Assembly (NCBI GenBank): GCA_021797365.1 | Contig: JAJZZU010000017.1 | Span: 1-15,635, forward strand | Length of the DNA: 15,635 nt | Origin: Pseudomonadota bacterium | GTDB taxonomy: Bacteria; Pseudomonadota; Gammaproteobacteria; Acidiferrobacterales; Acidiferrobacteraceae | Direction of reading: 5' to 3' | Part shown: positions 1-8,615 of the stretch, piece after piece | Numbering within the stretch: position 1 is the first letter of the stretch | Layout of the letters: every line of letters begins with the position of its first letter | Notes under the pieces: model-generated | Databases searched by the model: none | What the model was told of the DNA's origin: nothing | What the model saw: only the letters and a program-made list of their open reading frames with translations | Translations under genes and position numbers: made by a program

Positions 1-240
1 GAGCACCAGGCCGTCGGCGAAGCCCGCGTTCGGCGCGCACGAATGGTTCACGAAATCGTCGGCCGCGCCCGAGGGGCCCAGATAGAGATCGTCTCCCACC
101 TGCAGGTGATAGTCCCCAAAATCGACCTGCGCGCGCGAAAGGAGCGGCCCGCTAAACCGGATCAGCGTGGTACCTGCCGCAATGGGTACGCTGGCGAATA
201 CGCCGCGCCCATGCTGCGGGCTTTCGCGGACATAGATCAT
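1..240 (-). CDS. SET-domain protein, N-terminal part (cut by window edge)
   Basis: The minus-strand frame opens with ATG at 240-238 and stays open to base 1, giving 80 residues of a protein that continues outside the window. Residues 10-15 read HGRGVF, the usual opening of a SET domain, followed by an I-x-A-G-T-x-L-I-R-F segment. Residues 63-71 read FVNHSCAPN, the conserved SET motif whose Asn and His contact S-adenosylmethionine in characterised members. The family is protein-lysine methyltransferases; small stand-alone bacterial members exist and mostly lack known substrates. The start is firm because AGGAGGT lies 7 bases upstream. The gene is divergent from thyA. The catalytic C-terminal part (post-SET or tyrosine region) is not visible, so activity cannot be judged. 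Confidence 0.85.
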   Translation of the reverse strand, partial: MIYVRESPQHGRGVFASVPIAAGTTLIRFSGPLLSRAQVDFGDYHLQVGDDLYLGPSGAADDFVNHSCAPNAGFADGLVL

Positions 241-247
241 GGCAGCG

Positions 248-254
248 ACCTCCT
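248..254 (-). promoter_or_regulatory. Shine-Dalgarno site of the SET-domain gene
   Basis: Read on the minus strand this is AGGAGGT, fully complementary to the 16S rRNA 3' end, 7 bases before the ATG at 240. It is the strongest ribosome-binding site in the window and decides the start of the edge gene. Only 39 bases separate this start codon from that of thyA, so each gene's promoter must lie in the gap or inside its neighbour. Confidence 0.8.
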
Positions 255-279
255 CCCCCCTCATGTTACACTGTCTCTT

Positions 280-1074
280 ATGCGTGCCTACCTGGAGCTT
301 ATGCGTCATATCCTCGACCACGGGGTCGCCAAAGGTGACCGCACCGGCACCGGAACCTTGAGCGTATTCGGATACCAGATGCGCTTTGCGCTCGACGAGG
401 GCTTCCCGCTGGTCACGACCAAGCGCCTGCACCTGCGCTCCATCATCCACGAGCTTCTGTGGTTCCTCAAGGGGGACACGAATATCCATTATCTGCATGA
501 GCAAGGGGTCCACATCTGGGATGAATGGGCGGATGCCGATGGCAACCTGGGGCCCATCTATGGGGCCCAGTGGCGCTCGTGGCCGGCAGCGGATGGCCAG
601 ACCATTGACCAGATTCGTGATGTCGTCGAGACCATCCGGCGCGATCCCGACTCCCGCCGGCTCGTCATATCGGCGTGGAACGTGGCGGCCCTGCCGCGGA
701 TGCGGCTTGCCCCCTGTCACGCGCTCTTCCAGTTCTATGTCGCTGATGGCCGGCTTTCCTGCCAGCTCTACCAGCGCAGCGCCGACGTCTTTCTCGGTGT
801 GCCGTTCAATATCGCCTCCTACGCACTGCTTACGCACATGGTGGCGCACGTCACTGGCCTTCAGGTCGGAGATTTCATTCACACGCTGGGCGACGCGCAT
901 CTCTATCGCAACCATATCGATCAGGCACACGAGCAACTGGCACGCGCACCGCGCCCGCTGCCGCGGCTTGCGCTGAACCCCGATGTCACCGATCTCTTTG
1001 CGTTTCGTTTCGAGGATGTCGAGATCCGTGGCTACGATCCCCATCCGGCCATCAAGGCCCCGGTCGCGGTATGA
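280..1074 (+). CDS. thyA: thymidylate synthase
   Basis: Converts dUMP and methylene-tetrahydrofolate to dTMP and dihydrofolate in the cytosol. The protein is 264 residues, the same length as E. coli ThyA, and key residues fall at the same numbers: Arg21 for phosphate, Arg126 and Arg127 from the partner subunit, nucleophile Cys146 in APCHA, Arg166, Ser167, Asp169 and Asn177 for dUMP, His207 and Tyr209. It ends APVAV, near the family's conserved C-terminal tail. The frame is open further upstream to 43, but the family start (MRAYLELM) fits 280, and the upstream part overlaps the divergent SET gene. No good ribosome-binding site precedes 280. An internal ATG at 301 has GGAG before it, but using it would remove conserved residues. 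It overlaps folA by four bases. Confidence 0.97.
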   Translation: MRAYLELMRHILDHGVAKGDRTGTGTLSVFGYQMRFALDEGFPLVTTKRLHLRSIIHELLWFLKGDTNIHYLHEQGVHIWDEWADADGNLGPIYGAQWRSWPAADGQTIDQIRDVVETIRRDPDSRRLVISAWNVAALPRMRLAPCHALFQFYVADGRLSCQLYQRSADVFLGVPFNIASYALLTHMVAHVTGLQVGDFIHTLGDAHLYRNHIDQAHEQLARAPRPLPRLALNPDVTDLFAFRFEDVEIRGYDPHPAIKAPVAV

Positions 1075-1580
1075 GGCTCGCGCTGCTCGTGGCGGTCGCG
1101 CGCAATGGCACCATCGGTCGCGACAATGGCCTCCCTTGGCACCTGCCGGACGACTTGCGCCGGTTCCGGGCGCTTACGCTCGGCAAGACCGTCATCATGG
1201 GCCGCAAGACCCATGAATCGCTGCCTGGCGCCCTGCCGGGCCGGCATAGCATCGTCGTATCGCGGGATAGCGGGTACGTGGCCGCACGAGAGGATGCGGA
1301 GGTCGTCGGCTCCCTGGACGACGCCTTGGGGCGGGCGCGCTCCACGGAGGTGTTCATCATCGGTGGGGCGAGCCTCTATGCGCAAACCCTGGCCCGCGCC
1401 GACCGCCTCTATCTAACGGAGATCGACGCCGATGTGGCGGGCGACGCCTTTTTCCCCCGGTTTGACCGCGCCGACTGGGAGACGATCGCCGACGAGGCGC
1501 ATTACGCCGATGATCGCCACTCCCACGCCTTCCGCTTTCTGACCCTCGAACGGCGCCCGCGCCCTCCAAGAGGCGGCTAG
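1071..1580 (+). CDS. folA: dihydrofolate reductase
   Basis: Reduces dihydrofolate to tetrahydrofolate with NADPH, restoring the cofactor that ThyA oxidises. The protein is 169 residues, a little longer than E. coli FolA (159) through a basic, proline-rich C-terminal tail. Visible family features are the [11 protein letters not shown] segment with the proton-donor Asp at residue 28, [10 protein letters not shown] (NADPH site), [11 protein letters not shown], the IIGGASLY glycine pair, and LYLTEI near the substrate pocket. The ATG lies in the ATGA overlap with the thyA stop, which suggests translational coupling. Its TAG stop shares the palindrome CTAG with the fimV stop on the other strand, leaving no room for a terminator between them. 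Confidence 0.96.
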   Translation: MRLALLVAVARNGTIGRDNGLPWHLPDDLRRFRALTLGKTVIMGRKTHESLPGALPGRHSIVVSRDSGYVAAREDAEVVGSLDDALGRARSTEVFIIGGASLYAQTLARADRLYLTEIDADVAGDAFFPRFDRADWETIADEAHYADDRHSHAFRFLTLERRPRPPRGG

Positions 1581-4114
1581 GCGAACGACCCCATCAGTTG
1601 TTCCGCGAGCGCACGCTGGGCCGGGTTACCTTCCGCGCATACCTCTTCGAGTATCCCGCGCGCACCATCCTTGTCGCCCATATCGATGTAGACGCGCGCC
1701 AGATCGAGCTTGGTGTCAATGGCCTGGCCGTCGGTGTGTATGTCGGCCTCGAGCACCAGCTCGCCCTCCTCCGCCCCACCCGACACCGCCTCAAAAGGCG
1801 GCTCGCCGGCAAACAGTGTCTCGCGGGCTCGTTGATCGGGTGCGGAATTCCCCAGATCCAGATCGCGGGCCGTCAGATCCTGGGTCTCGTCTTCGTCGAA
1901 CCGGATCGCGAACTCGTCAGCGCCCCCATCCGTCTTGGCCGCAGGCTCCAGGGAGTGATCCCACTGAAAGTCGACAGACTCGGCCTGAGCATCCTCAGCC
2001 GACGAGGCGTCCGGGAGGCGCCCCTCCGTATCTTCCACGAGCTCTGATGGGCGCCCCAGGTCGAGCGAAAAGTCCAAGACGCCGTCATCATTGAGCCCGG
2101 ATTCGGACTCCTTCTGATCGGCGATAGCAGGTTCGGCCCGTAGGGACCCTAGAGATTCCGTGTTCAGGACCTCATCACCCGTAGACCAGTCCAGGGATCC
2201 CTCCCCGTCATCGAGGCCGGCCGGTGCCGCCCGCGGCGCGGATACCTCCGCGAGCTCGCGCGCCACGGCCGCGAAATCGATACGATCGGAGAGCCCTGCG
2301 CCGGATGCCGGCTCATCGTCACCTGTCACCACACCCGCGTCAGGCTGCGAGATCCGTGCATTGCCCTTAAAAAGCGGATTAGACGGATCAAGCTTACGTC
2401 CCAGCTCCTCGACCTTTTGCCACGCCGGGCCACGGCCCTCGGAGGCCGCATAGATCTCCTCGGCGACGATCTCAAAGGCCTTCTTGTCATGGCGCTGGAG
2501 ATAGATCTCGAGCAGCTTCAGCTTCAACTCCAGGCGTGCTGGCTCCTTGGTCGCGGCCTCTCGCAGGATCTCCTCGGCTTGTTCGTCGCGCCCATAGGCG
2601 AGATAGACATCCGCCTCCGCCAAGGGATCCACCTCGTCGGCATGCAGGGCACCGCCGGCATTACCCTGACTGAACTCGCTCAAAAACGAGACGTCCGGGG
2701 TCTTTGGCAATCCCGCCGTATCAGGCATCTGCCCTTCCGAACTCAACCCGCCCCCCGACAGGATGCTTTCTTCAAACTCCGCCATGCTCTGGCGCCGCCT
2801 GCGAATCGCGAGCAATCCGCCGCCAAGGACGATCACCAGCAAGGCCCCTAGGATGGGGGTACGTTCCGAGGTCAGCAGGGTCGACAGAAATGACGGCGCG
2901 GGCGATGGCGGCGGCAGCGGCCTGACCGGTGCGGTGATCCGGTGTACGGGTAGGATCGCATGGGGCTTGATCGCAGCGGCATCGGGCATGGCATGCCCGA
3001 CCGGCTGCGTGGCGGCCGCCGGGACGGCCTTGGCGATGGCGCCTGTGGCGACCACCGGGGCATGGGCGGCACGCGCCGCGGCCTGCCGCTGCAATAATGC
3101 GAGCTCCTGATCTTCCAGGGTCATGAGCCGCCGGGTCTTCTGCAGTTCCTTTTGCAGGCGTTGCACGCGGCGCTCGAACGAGGTCGAGCCGCCCTTGCCG
3201 CCACCACCGGCCCCGGCGACCGTAGTCAGCCGCGCGGCCTCGATATGCAAAGGCCGCTGCACGGCCGGCACCAGGCGCGCCTGCGTCAATGTCCCGGCCA
3301 CACCGGCACTCGCGCGGGTGGCACTCGCCGGGGTTTGCGCAAGTTGCATCTTGTAATGGCGCCAGGCCCGGTCCTGGGACGCGAGCCACATCGTGGCATG
3401 GTGCGCACTGAGCGCGCGAATCTCCTGCGCCGTCGGGATTTTCAGCACGGCCCCCGCGCGCAAGTCATTCACGTTCCTGTGAAAGAACGCCCCCGGATTC
3501 GTGCGCAGAAAGGCCTCCAACGCCTGCGGGATAGTGCCGCCATGAGGCGCTGTGCGGGTCGCCACCGCCCACAGCGTCTCCCCGGGACGGACGACGGTGG
3601 TCGCCGGCCGCCGTGATCGCTGCGGTCGGACCGGCGCCGAGACAGCCGCCGCGGCGATCGACCGCAGCTGGGGCATCGGTCCGCCCTGCGGCAGCATCGT
3701 GACTCCGTTTGTCGGGTTCAGGAGCGCCGTATACATGTGCAACAGGGAGCCGCCCGACCAGCGCACATGCAGCAGAAAATGCAGAAACGGCTCATTGATC
3801 GGTTGGCGACTCTGCAACATGATCTCATAGCCGCTGCCAACGCGCCGTACGCGGCAGTGGATCGCGCGCAGGGCCCGCGATTTCCGGAGCCCCGCGGCCG
3901 CGAAGTCGGCACCGGACGCGATCGCCACATGCACGGAGTGACGCTCGTTGCGGTGTAGTGACAAAAGCGGGATCTCGGCGCGCAGCGGTTGCCCCAGGTT
4001 GGAGGTGACCGTCAGCGACCCCAGGCCCAGGGCCTGCGCGAGTGGCGCATAGAATAGCGCGGTCGCCCAGAGGATCGGGACCATTCTCGACCGATGTTTG
4101 CGATTCTTCGCCAT
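1577..4114 (-). CDS. fimV: FimV-family pilus assembly/polar peptidoglycan-binding protein
   Basis: The 845-residue protein has FimV architecture. A signal peptide spans about 1-28, with a probable cut after AQA. The conserved FimV N-terminal region (LGLGSLTVTSNLGQPLRAEI onward) reaches about 140. A LysM peptidoglycan-binding domain lies at 173-229 (VVRPGETLWAVA to VLKIP), a coiled coil at about 312-349, and a Pro-rich linker at 396-408. One membrane span at about 420-437 is followed by an Arg cluster. A cytoplasmic TPR-like region covers about 494-580, then comes a long acidic low-complexity stretch and the FimV C-terminal TPR motif at 799-845. In Pseudomonas, FimV organises the cell pole, type IV pili and cyclic-AMP signalling. 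The start is supported by AGGAG about 9 bases upstream. The gene ends the leuCDB-asd series and converges on folA; the truA and trpF genes that often follow it are absent here. Confidence 0.9.
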   Translation of the reverse strand: MAKNRKHRSRMVPILWATALFYAPLAQALGLGSLTVTSNLGQPLRAEIPLLSLHRNERHSVHVAIASGADFAAAGLRKSRALRAIHCRVRRVGSGYEIMLQSRQPINEPFLHFLLHVRWSGGSLLHMYTALLNPTNGVTMLPQGGPMPQLRSIAAAAVSAPVRPQRSRRPATTVVRPGETLWAVATRTAPHGGTIPQALEAFLRTNPGAFFHRNVNDLRAGAVLKIPTAQEIRALSAHHATMWLASQDRAWRHYKMQLAQTPASATRASAGVAGTLTQARLVPAVQRPLHIEAARLTTVAGAGGGGKGGSTSFERRVQRLQKELQKTRRLMTLEDQELALLQRQAAARAAHAPVVATGAIAKAVPAAATQPVGHAMPDAAAIKPHAILPVHRITAPVRPLPPPSPAPSFLSTLLTSERTPILGALLVIVLGGGLLAIRRRRQSMAEFEESILSGGGLSSEGQMPDTAGLPKTPDVSFLSEFSQGNAGGALHADEVDPLAEADVYLAYGRDEQAEEILREAATKEPARLELKLKLLEIYLQRHDKKAFEIVAEEIYAASEGRGPAWQKVEELGRKLDPSNPLFKGNARISQPDAGVVTGDDEPASGAGLSDRIDFAAVARELAEVSAPRAAPAGLDDGEGSLDWSTGDEVLNTESLGSLRAEPAIADQKESESGLNDDGVLDFSLDLGRPSELVEDTEGRLPDASSAEDAQAESVDFQWDHSLEPAAKTDGGADEFAIRFDEDETQDLTARDLDLGNSAPDQRARETLFAGEPPFEAVSGGAEEGELVLEADIHTDGQAIDTKLDLARVYIDMGDKDGARGILEEVCAEGNPAQRALAEQLMGSFA

Positions 4115-4161
4115 TACGCCTGCTCCTGGGGGCCCATTTCGCTCCCCGAGATTTCATGGAT

Positions 4162-4191
4162 TTCGAGGGTCTTCTTGAGAAATCCCTCGAA
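4162..4191 (-). repeat. stem-loop between asd and fimV
   Basis: An 8-base perfect inverted repeat (TTCGAGGG at 4162-4169, CCCTCGAA at 4184-4191) encloses 14 bases that can extend the stem after one mismatch. It lies about 20 bases past the asd stop and 47 bases before the fimV ATG, and is not followed by a T-run on the minus strand, so it is not a standard intrinsic terminator. A tandem heptamer GACTATA (4203-4209 and 4210-4216) sits beside it and contains the asd stop. The element may tune or process the asd-fimV transcript; that role is inferred. Confidence 0.5.
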
Positions 4192-4211
4192 TTGGTTCTT
4201 CGGACTATAGA

Positions 4212-5234
4212 CTATAAAAACGTCGCCACCAAACGCTCGGCGATCTGGATACTGTTCAAGGCCGCGCCTTTGCGCAGATTGTCCGACACTACCCACAGAT
4301 CGAGCCCGCGCGGGTGCGACAGATCCTCGCGGATGCGACCCACGAACACCGGATCGCGTCCCGCCGATTCGGTGACCGCGGTCGGGTAGCCGCCCGCCCG
4401 GCGCTCGTCCAGGACCACGACCCCAGGGGCCTTTTCGAGCAGCGCACGCGCTGCCGCAGCCGTCAGTTTCTCGCGGGTCTCGATATGCAGGGCCTCGGAG
4501 TGGCCGTAGAGCACCGGCACCCGCGCGGTCGTGGGATTCACGCGAATCGAGGGGTCACCCATGATCTTGTTCGTCTCCCACACCATCTTCATCTCTTCTT
4601 TGGTATAGCCATTTTCGAGAAAGACATCAATATGGGGCAACACATTGAAAGCGATGGGCTTGGGATAGACCTTACTGGTCACAGGCTGGCCCGAGAGCAC
4701 CGCGCGCGACTGCGCTGCCAGTTCTTCCAGGGCCTCTTTCCCGGTGCCTGATACTGATTGATAGGTACAGACGTTGATACGCTCGATGCCGACCGCATCA
4801 TAGAGCGGCTTCAAGGCCACCACCATCTGGATGGTCGAGCAATTGGGATTGGCGATGATCCCGCGCGCCGTGTATCGCGCGATATCCTGCGGATTCACCT
4901 CGGGCACCACCAGCGGAATATCGTCTTCGTAGCGGAAATGGGCGGTGTTGTCGATGACGACGCAGCCGGCGGCCGCCGCCTTCGGGGCATAGATCGCGGA
5001 GATCTCGCCGCCCGCCGAAAACAGACCGATCTGCACCTTGCTAAAATCGAAGGTCGCAAGGTCGAGCACCGTAAGCTCGTTATCGCCCGACCGCACCTTG
5101 GCCCCCACCGAGCGTTGCGAGGCCAGCGCATAGAGATGGCGTACCGGAAACTTACGTTCCGCGAGCATCGCCAACATGACCTCGCCGACCGCGCCGGTCG
5201 CCCCCACCACCGCGACATCGAAAGTGTGCGTCAT
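4212..5234 (-). CDS. asd: aspartate-semialdehyde dehydrogenase
   Basis: Reduces aspartyl phosphate to aspartate semialdehyde with NADPH, the branch point to lysine/diaminopimelate, threonine and methionine. The 340-residue protein has the GATGAVG nucleotide loop at residues 11-17, SAGG near 73, the NPNCST catalytic motif with the acyl-enzyme Cys at 132, QSVSGTGKEAL with the active-site Gln at 159, and the catalytic His at 245 in YGHSEAL. The length and the GHSEAL region fit the shorter Pseudomonas/Gram-positive-like branch better than the roughly 367-residue E. coli Asd. The ATG fits the family N-terminus, but its ribosome-binding site is poor: GGAG lies 14 bases away and AAGGT abuts the ATG. 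The 41-base gap from leuB contains a small GGCC-TTGA-GGCC hairpin. Confidence 0.95.
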   Translation of the reverse strand: MTHTFDVAVVGATGAVGEVMLAMLAERKFPVRHLYALASQRSVGAKVRSGDNELTVLDLATFDFSKVQIGLFSAGGEISAIYAPKAAAAGCVVIDNTAHFRYEDDIPLVVPEVNPQDIARYTARGIIANPNCSTIQMVVALKPLYDAVGIERINVCTYQSVSGTGKEALEELAAQSRAVLSGQPVTSKVYPKPIAFNVLPHIDVFLENGYTKEEMKMVWETNKIMGDPSIRVNPTTARVPVLYGHSEALHIETREKLTAAAARALLEKAPGVVVLDERRAGGYPTAVTESAGRDPVFVGRIREDLSHPRGLDLWVVSDNLRKGAALNSIQIAERLVATFL

Positions 5235-5275
5235 ACCTTATAAGACTCCGGGCCTCAAGGCCGCTTCACGGAAAA

Positions 5276-6361
5276 TCAAGAGAGCGCGGATCGTAACGCC
5301 GCGACCACGGCGTCCCCCATGGCGCGGGTAGAGACCGCGGCCGGCCCGCCCTCGCGGATGTCGGCCGTGCGCAGGCCGCTATCGAGCACCGCCGATACCG
5401 CCGCCTCGACGCGTGCGGCTAATGACGGCTCGTGAAAGCTATAGCGCAGCATCATCGCCACCGACAGGATGGTGGCCAACGGATTGGCGATACCCTTGCC
5501 GGCGATATCTGGTGCCGAGCCATGGATGGGCTCATAGAGCCCGCGGTCGGTCTCATTCAACGACGCCGAAGGCAGCATCCCGATCGAGCCGGTGAGCATG
5601 GCTGCCGCGTCCGACAGGATGTCGCCGAACATATTGGTCGTGACCAGCACATCAAACTGCTTGGGGGCCCGCACCAGCTGCATGGCGGCGTTATCGACAT
5701 ACATATGGGTGACCGCGACGTCCGGATAACGGCTGGCGACGCGCGTCACCACCTCGCGCCATAGCTCGGTGGCCTCGAGGACATTGGCCTTATCCACTGA
5801 GCACACCCGGTGGGCGCGGGTGCGGGCGGTCTCGAAGGCGCGCACCGCCACCCGCTCGATCTCCGATTCGGAATAGACAAGCGTGTTGAAGCCCTGGCGT
5901 TCGCCGGTATCCAGCGTGCGTATACCGCGCGGTTCCCCGAAATAGATGCCGCCCGTAAGCTCGCGCACGATCATGAGATCGAGTCCGGCAACCACCTCGG
6001 GACGCAGCGTCGAGGCGCCCGCCAGCTGCGGGTACAGGATCGCGGGCCGCAGGTTGGCAAAAACGCCCAATGCCGCGCGCAGGCCGAGCAGGGCCTTCTC
6101 GGGCCTCAGGGCGATCGGCAAGGCCTCCCATTGGCGTCCGCCGACCGCCCCGAGCAAAATGGCATCGGCCTCGCGGGCGAGCTTCAGCACCTCCTCGGGC
6201 AACGGCTGGCCGTGAACGTCATAGGCCGCGCCCCCGACTAGGCCGTATTCGATCTCCACGGCCAGGCCACTCTCGTCGCGCAGGCATTCCAGTACCCGCA
6301 CCGCCTCCGCCACCACTTCAGGCCCAATACCGTCGCCTGGCAATACCGCCACCTTTTTCAC
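5276..6361 (-). CDS. leuB: 3-isopropylmalate dehydrogenase
   Basis: Oxidatively decarboxylates 3-isopropylmalate with NAD+ to 2-oxoisocaproate, the third step of leucine synthesis. Family signatures are present in order: [10 protein letters not shown] at the N-terminus, [31 protein letters not shown] with the catalytic Lys, [34 protein letters not shown], and [18 protein letters not shown] near the NAD site. I chose the GTG at 6361, giving 361 residues. It follows GAGGGGG, overlaps the leuD stop by GTGA and puts the conserved VAVLPGDG close to the N-terminus as in relatives. Another GTG at 6391 would add ten residues with no family support. Confidence 0.95.
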   Translation of the reverse strand: MKKVAVLPGDGIGPEVVAEAVRVLECLRDESGLAVEIEYGLVGGAAYDVHGQPLPEEVLKLAREADAILLGAVGGRQWEALPIALRPEKALLGLRAALGVFANLRPAILYPQLAGASTLRPEVVAGLDLMIVRELTGGIYFGEPRGIRTLDTGERQGFNTLVYSESEIERVAVRAFETARTRAHRVCSVDKANVLEATELWREVVTRVASRYPDVAVTHMYVDNAAMQLVRAPKQFDVLVTTNMFGDILSDAAAMLTGSIGMLPSASLNETDRGLYEPIHGSAPDIAGKGIANPLATILSVAMMLRYSFHEPSLAARVEAAVSAVLDSGLRTADIREGGPAAVSTRAMGDAVVAALRSALS

Positions 6362-7011
6362 GAATGCCCCCTCGCCGGCGCAAACAACCACGGCGCCTCG
6401 TTTCGTCTGCGCGCCTCGTAGTCGCGGATCTCGTCCTCGTGGGCGAGCGTCCAGCCGATATCATCGAGTCCCTCGAGCAGGCATTCCTTGCGGAAGGCAT
6501 CGATCGCGAAGGTGCCAATCTCCTCGTCTCCCGCGAACACCCGCTGGCAGCGCAGATCGATCGTCAACGAATACCCCACGGTCGCCTCCACCGCCGCGAA
6601 CAGCCGATCGATCACCGCCTCCGGCAACACCACCGGTAGCAGGCCGTTTTTCAGGCTGTTGTTGTAAAAGATGTCGGCGAAGCTTGGCGCTACGATGGCA
6701 CGGATACCGTATTCGAGCAGGGCCCACGGGGCGTGCTCGCGCGACGATCCGCAACCGAAGTTGCCGCGCGCAAGCAGTATGGACGCACCCTGGTAGCGGG
6801 GCTTATTCAAGACGAAATCCGGATTGGGCGTACGCGGCGTCTCCTGACCCGGCTCACCGTGATCGAGATAACGCCAATTATCGAACAGGTTGGCGCCAAA
6901 ACCGGTGCGCGCCACGGCCTTCAGGAATTGCTTGGGGATGATCGCATCCGTATCGACATTCAAGCGGTCGAGCGGGACGACGAGGCCCGTTTCCTTCTCA
7001 AAGCGTTGCAA
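6358..7011 (-). CDS. leuD: 3-isopropylmalate dehydratase, small subunit
   Basis: Swivel-domain partner of LeuC in isopropylmalate isomerase, which converts 2- to 3-isopropylmalate. The 217-residue protein aligns by eye with E. coli LeuD (201): [23 protein letters not shown] at the N-terminus, [35 protein letters not shown] (the substrate-specifying loop), and [18 protein letters not shown]. The start codon is TTG. Its assignment rests on GGGAGG about 6 bases upstream and on the family N-terminus; no ATG or GTG fits better. The gene follows leuC after 15 bases and overlaps leuB by four, so the three are almost certainly co-translated. The C-terminus is slightly longer than in E. coli and basic. 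Confidence 0.95.
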   Translation of the reverse strand: MQRFEKETGLVVPLDRLNVDTDAIIPKQFLKAVARTGFGANLFDNWRYLDHGEPGQETPRTPNPDFVLNKPRYQGASILLARGNFGCGSSREHAPWALLEYGIRAIVAPSFADIFYNNSLKNGLLPVVLPEAVIDRLFAAVEATVGYSLTIDLRCQRVFAGDEEIGTFAIDAFRKECLLEGLDDIGWTLAHEDEIRDYEARRRNEAPWLFAPARGHS

Positions 7012-7026
7012 ATACCCCTCCCAGCC

Positions 7027-8430
7027 TTAAAGATCGTGGCGGATATCGACGAAGTGCCCGGCGATGGCGGCCGCCGCCGCCATGCGTGGACTGACCAAGT
7101 GGGTGCGGCCGCCCTGGCCCTGGCGCCCCTCGAAATTGCGATTCGAGGTCGACGCGCAGCGCTCGCCGCTCTCCAGGCGATCGGCGTTCATGGCCAGACA
7201 CATGGAGCACCCCGGCTCGCGCCACTCAAAACCGGCCTCGGTGAATATCCGGTCGAGCCCTTCGGCCTCGGCGGCGCGCTTGACGAGACCCGACCCCGGG
7301 ACCACGAGCGCCCGCCGTACCCCGGGGGCCAGCCGATGCCCGGCGACCGTGGCCGCCGCGGCGCGCAGATCCTCGATGCGGGCATTCGTGCAGGATCCGA
7401 TGAACACCACGTCGACGGCGATGTCGGTGATCGCCGTCCCGGGGCGCAGATCCATATAGGCCAAGGCAGCCGTCAGGGCCTCGCGCCGCGCCGGGTCACG
7501 TTCGGCGGCGGGATCCGGTACTCGTCCCTCGACCGAGACCACCATCTCCGGCGAGGTCCCATAGGTCACTTGCGGTGCAAGCGCACTCACGTCGATCTCC
7601 CATTCCTGGTCGAACCGCGCGTCAGCATCACTCACATAGTTGCGCCACGCCGCCACGGCACGCTCCCAAAGCGCGCCGGTGGGCGCAAACGGGCGCCCCG
7701 CCAGATAGCGGATGGTAGTGTCGTCCACGCCTATCAGGCCAGCCCGGGCGCCAGCCTCGATGGCCATGTTGCACAGCGTCATGCGCCCCTCCATGGACAA
7801 GGCGCGCACTGCGGAGCCCGCGAATTCGATGGCATAGCCGGTGCCGCCGGCGGTCCCGAGCCGGCCGATCACGGCAAGCGCCATGTCTTTGGCGCCGACA
7901 CCCGGTGGGAGCGTACCCTCGAGACGCACACGCATGGTCCGCGAACGTTTTTGCAAGAGACACTGCGTCGCCAGCACCTGCTCGACCTCGGAGGTGCCGA
8001 TACCGTAGGCAAGCGCGCCGAATGCCCCATGAGTGGAGGTATGCGAATCGCCGCACACTATGGTCATCCCCGGGAGCGTCGCGCCCTGCTCGGGTCCGGT
8101 AACATGCACGATCCCCTGGCGGACATCGTCCATGGCAAAAAGCGGGACCTGAAAATCCCGGCAGTTCTGCTCGAGGGCCTCGACCTGTCGGCGTGACGTG
8201 GCATCCGCGATACCGAGCGCCCGGTCGCGGGTCGGGACATTGTGGTCGGCGACTGCGAGATTGGCATCCGGCCGCCAGAGCCCGCGGGCGCGGGCGCGTA
8301 GGCCCGCAAAGGCCTGCGGGCTCGTCACCTCGTGAAAAAGGTGGCGGTCGATATAGAGAAGGCACGTCCCATCGGCCAATTGCCGGACCACGTGGCTATC
8401 CCACAACTTGTCATAAAGCGTCTTTGCCAT
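7027..8430 (-). CDS. leuC: 3-isopropylmalate dehydratase, large subunit
   Basis: Aconitase-family large subunit holding the 4Fe-4S cluster, pairing with LeuD. The 467-residue protein is one residue longer than E. coli LeuC. The cluster ligands are visible at Cys347 (FIGSCTN), Cys408 and Cys411 (GCSMC). Other signatures are [44 protein letters not shown], and [10 protein letters not shown] with RTHLVSP near the C-terminus. The ATG at 8430 follows GGCGGA and matches the family start. It is the first gene of the leuC-leuD-leuB-asd-fimV series. The probable promoter lies only about 27 bases upstream, which leaves no space for an enterobacterial-style leucine leader peptide. Confidence 0.97.
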   Translation of the reverse strand: MAKTLYDKLWDSHVVRQLADGTCLLYIDRHLFHEVTSPQAFAGLRARARGLWRPDANLAVADHNVPTRDRALGIADATSRRQVEALEQNCRDFQVPLFAMDDVRQGIVHVTGPEQGATLPGMTIVCGDSHTSTHGAFGALAYGIGTSEVEQVLATQCLLQKRSRTMRVRLEGTLPPGVGAKDMALAVIGRLGTAGGTGYAIEFAGSAVRALSMEGRMTLCNMAIEAGARAGLIGVDDTTIRYLAGRPFAPTGALWERAVAAWRNYVSDADARFDQEWEIDVSALAPQVTYGTSPEMVVSVEGRVPDPAAERDPARREALTAALAYMDLRPGTAITDIAVDVVFIGSCTNARIEDLRAAAATVAGHRLAPGVRRALVVPGSGLVKRAAEAEGLDRIFTEAGFEWREPGCSMCLAMNADRLESGERCASTSNRNFEGRQGQGGRTHLVSPRMAAAAAIAGHFVDIRHDL

Positions 8431-8456
8431 CGAAATCCGCCTGATAAAATGCGCCC

Positions 8457-8485
8457 ATGGTACGCAAAGGGACCGCCAATGCCAA
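8457..8485 (-). promoter_or_regulatory. candidate sigma-70 promoter for leuCDB-asd-fimV
   Basis: On the minus strand TTGGCA (8485-8480, five of six matches to the -35) is separated by exactly 17 bases from TACCAT (8462-8457, four of six to the -10). Transcription would start near 8450 and leave a leader of about 20 bases with GGCGGA before leuC. The -35 is overlapped by the palindrome CAATATTG (8483-8490) and the tandem GCCAATGCCAAT (8475-8486). A split inverted repeat, GACCGCC (8471-8477) with GGCGGTC (8502-8508), flanks it. These could be operator elements. The promoter is inferred from pattern only. Confidence 0.5.
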
Positions 8486-8527
8486 TATTGTCCGGCCGCG
8501 CGGCGGTCATGCCACGCGTCTCACATC

Positions 8528-8556
8528 TCGACAGGATCGCACCGGTAGCCGACAAT
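8528..8556 (+). promoter_or_regulatory. candidate sigma-70 promoter for the 8616 gene
   Basis: TCGACA (8528-8533, five of six matches) lies 17 bases before GACAAT (8551-8556, four of six). Transcription would start near 8563, which favours a translation start downstream of the GTG at 8571. It points away from the leuC promoter, with about 42 bases between the two -35 elements. Pattern evidence only. Confidence 0.35.
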
Positions 8557-8615
8557 AACGGCCATCGATAGTGACCGGGGCCCGCATGCGTCCCATCCCG
8601 ATCCAGGATCCCGTC

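Noticed and set aside
43..279. 79-codon upstream extension of thyA
   Set aside because: Antisense to the SET-domain gene, and ThyA proteins begin at the MRAYLELM position (264 residues).
1560..1580. Intrinsic terminator after folA
   Set aside because: Only a 4-base CCTC/GAGG stem is present, with no T-run, and it lies in coding sequence.
2772..3389. 205-codon minus-strand frame within fimV
   Set aside because: It overlaps the LysM-to-membrane part of FimV in another frame; its composition is low-complexity and the FimV frame is continuous.
6733..8196. 487-codon plus-strand open frame opposite leuD and leuC
   Set aside because: The minus strand here encodes LeuD and LeuC with all cluster ligands and family motifs. 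The plus frame is a GC-rich antisense shadow with no recognisable domain.
8431..8456. Leucine leader peptide or attenuator before leuC
   Set aside because: Only about 26 bases lie between the candidate -10 and leuC; no Leu-rich short frame or alternative hairpins are present.
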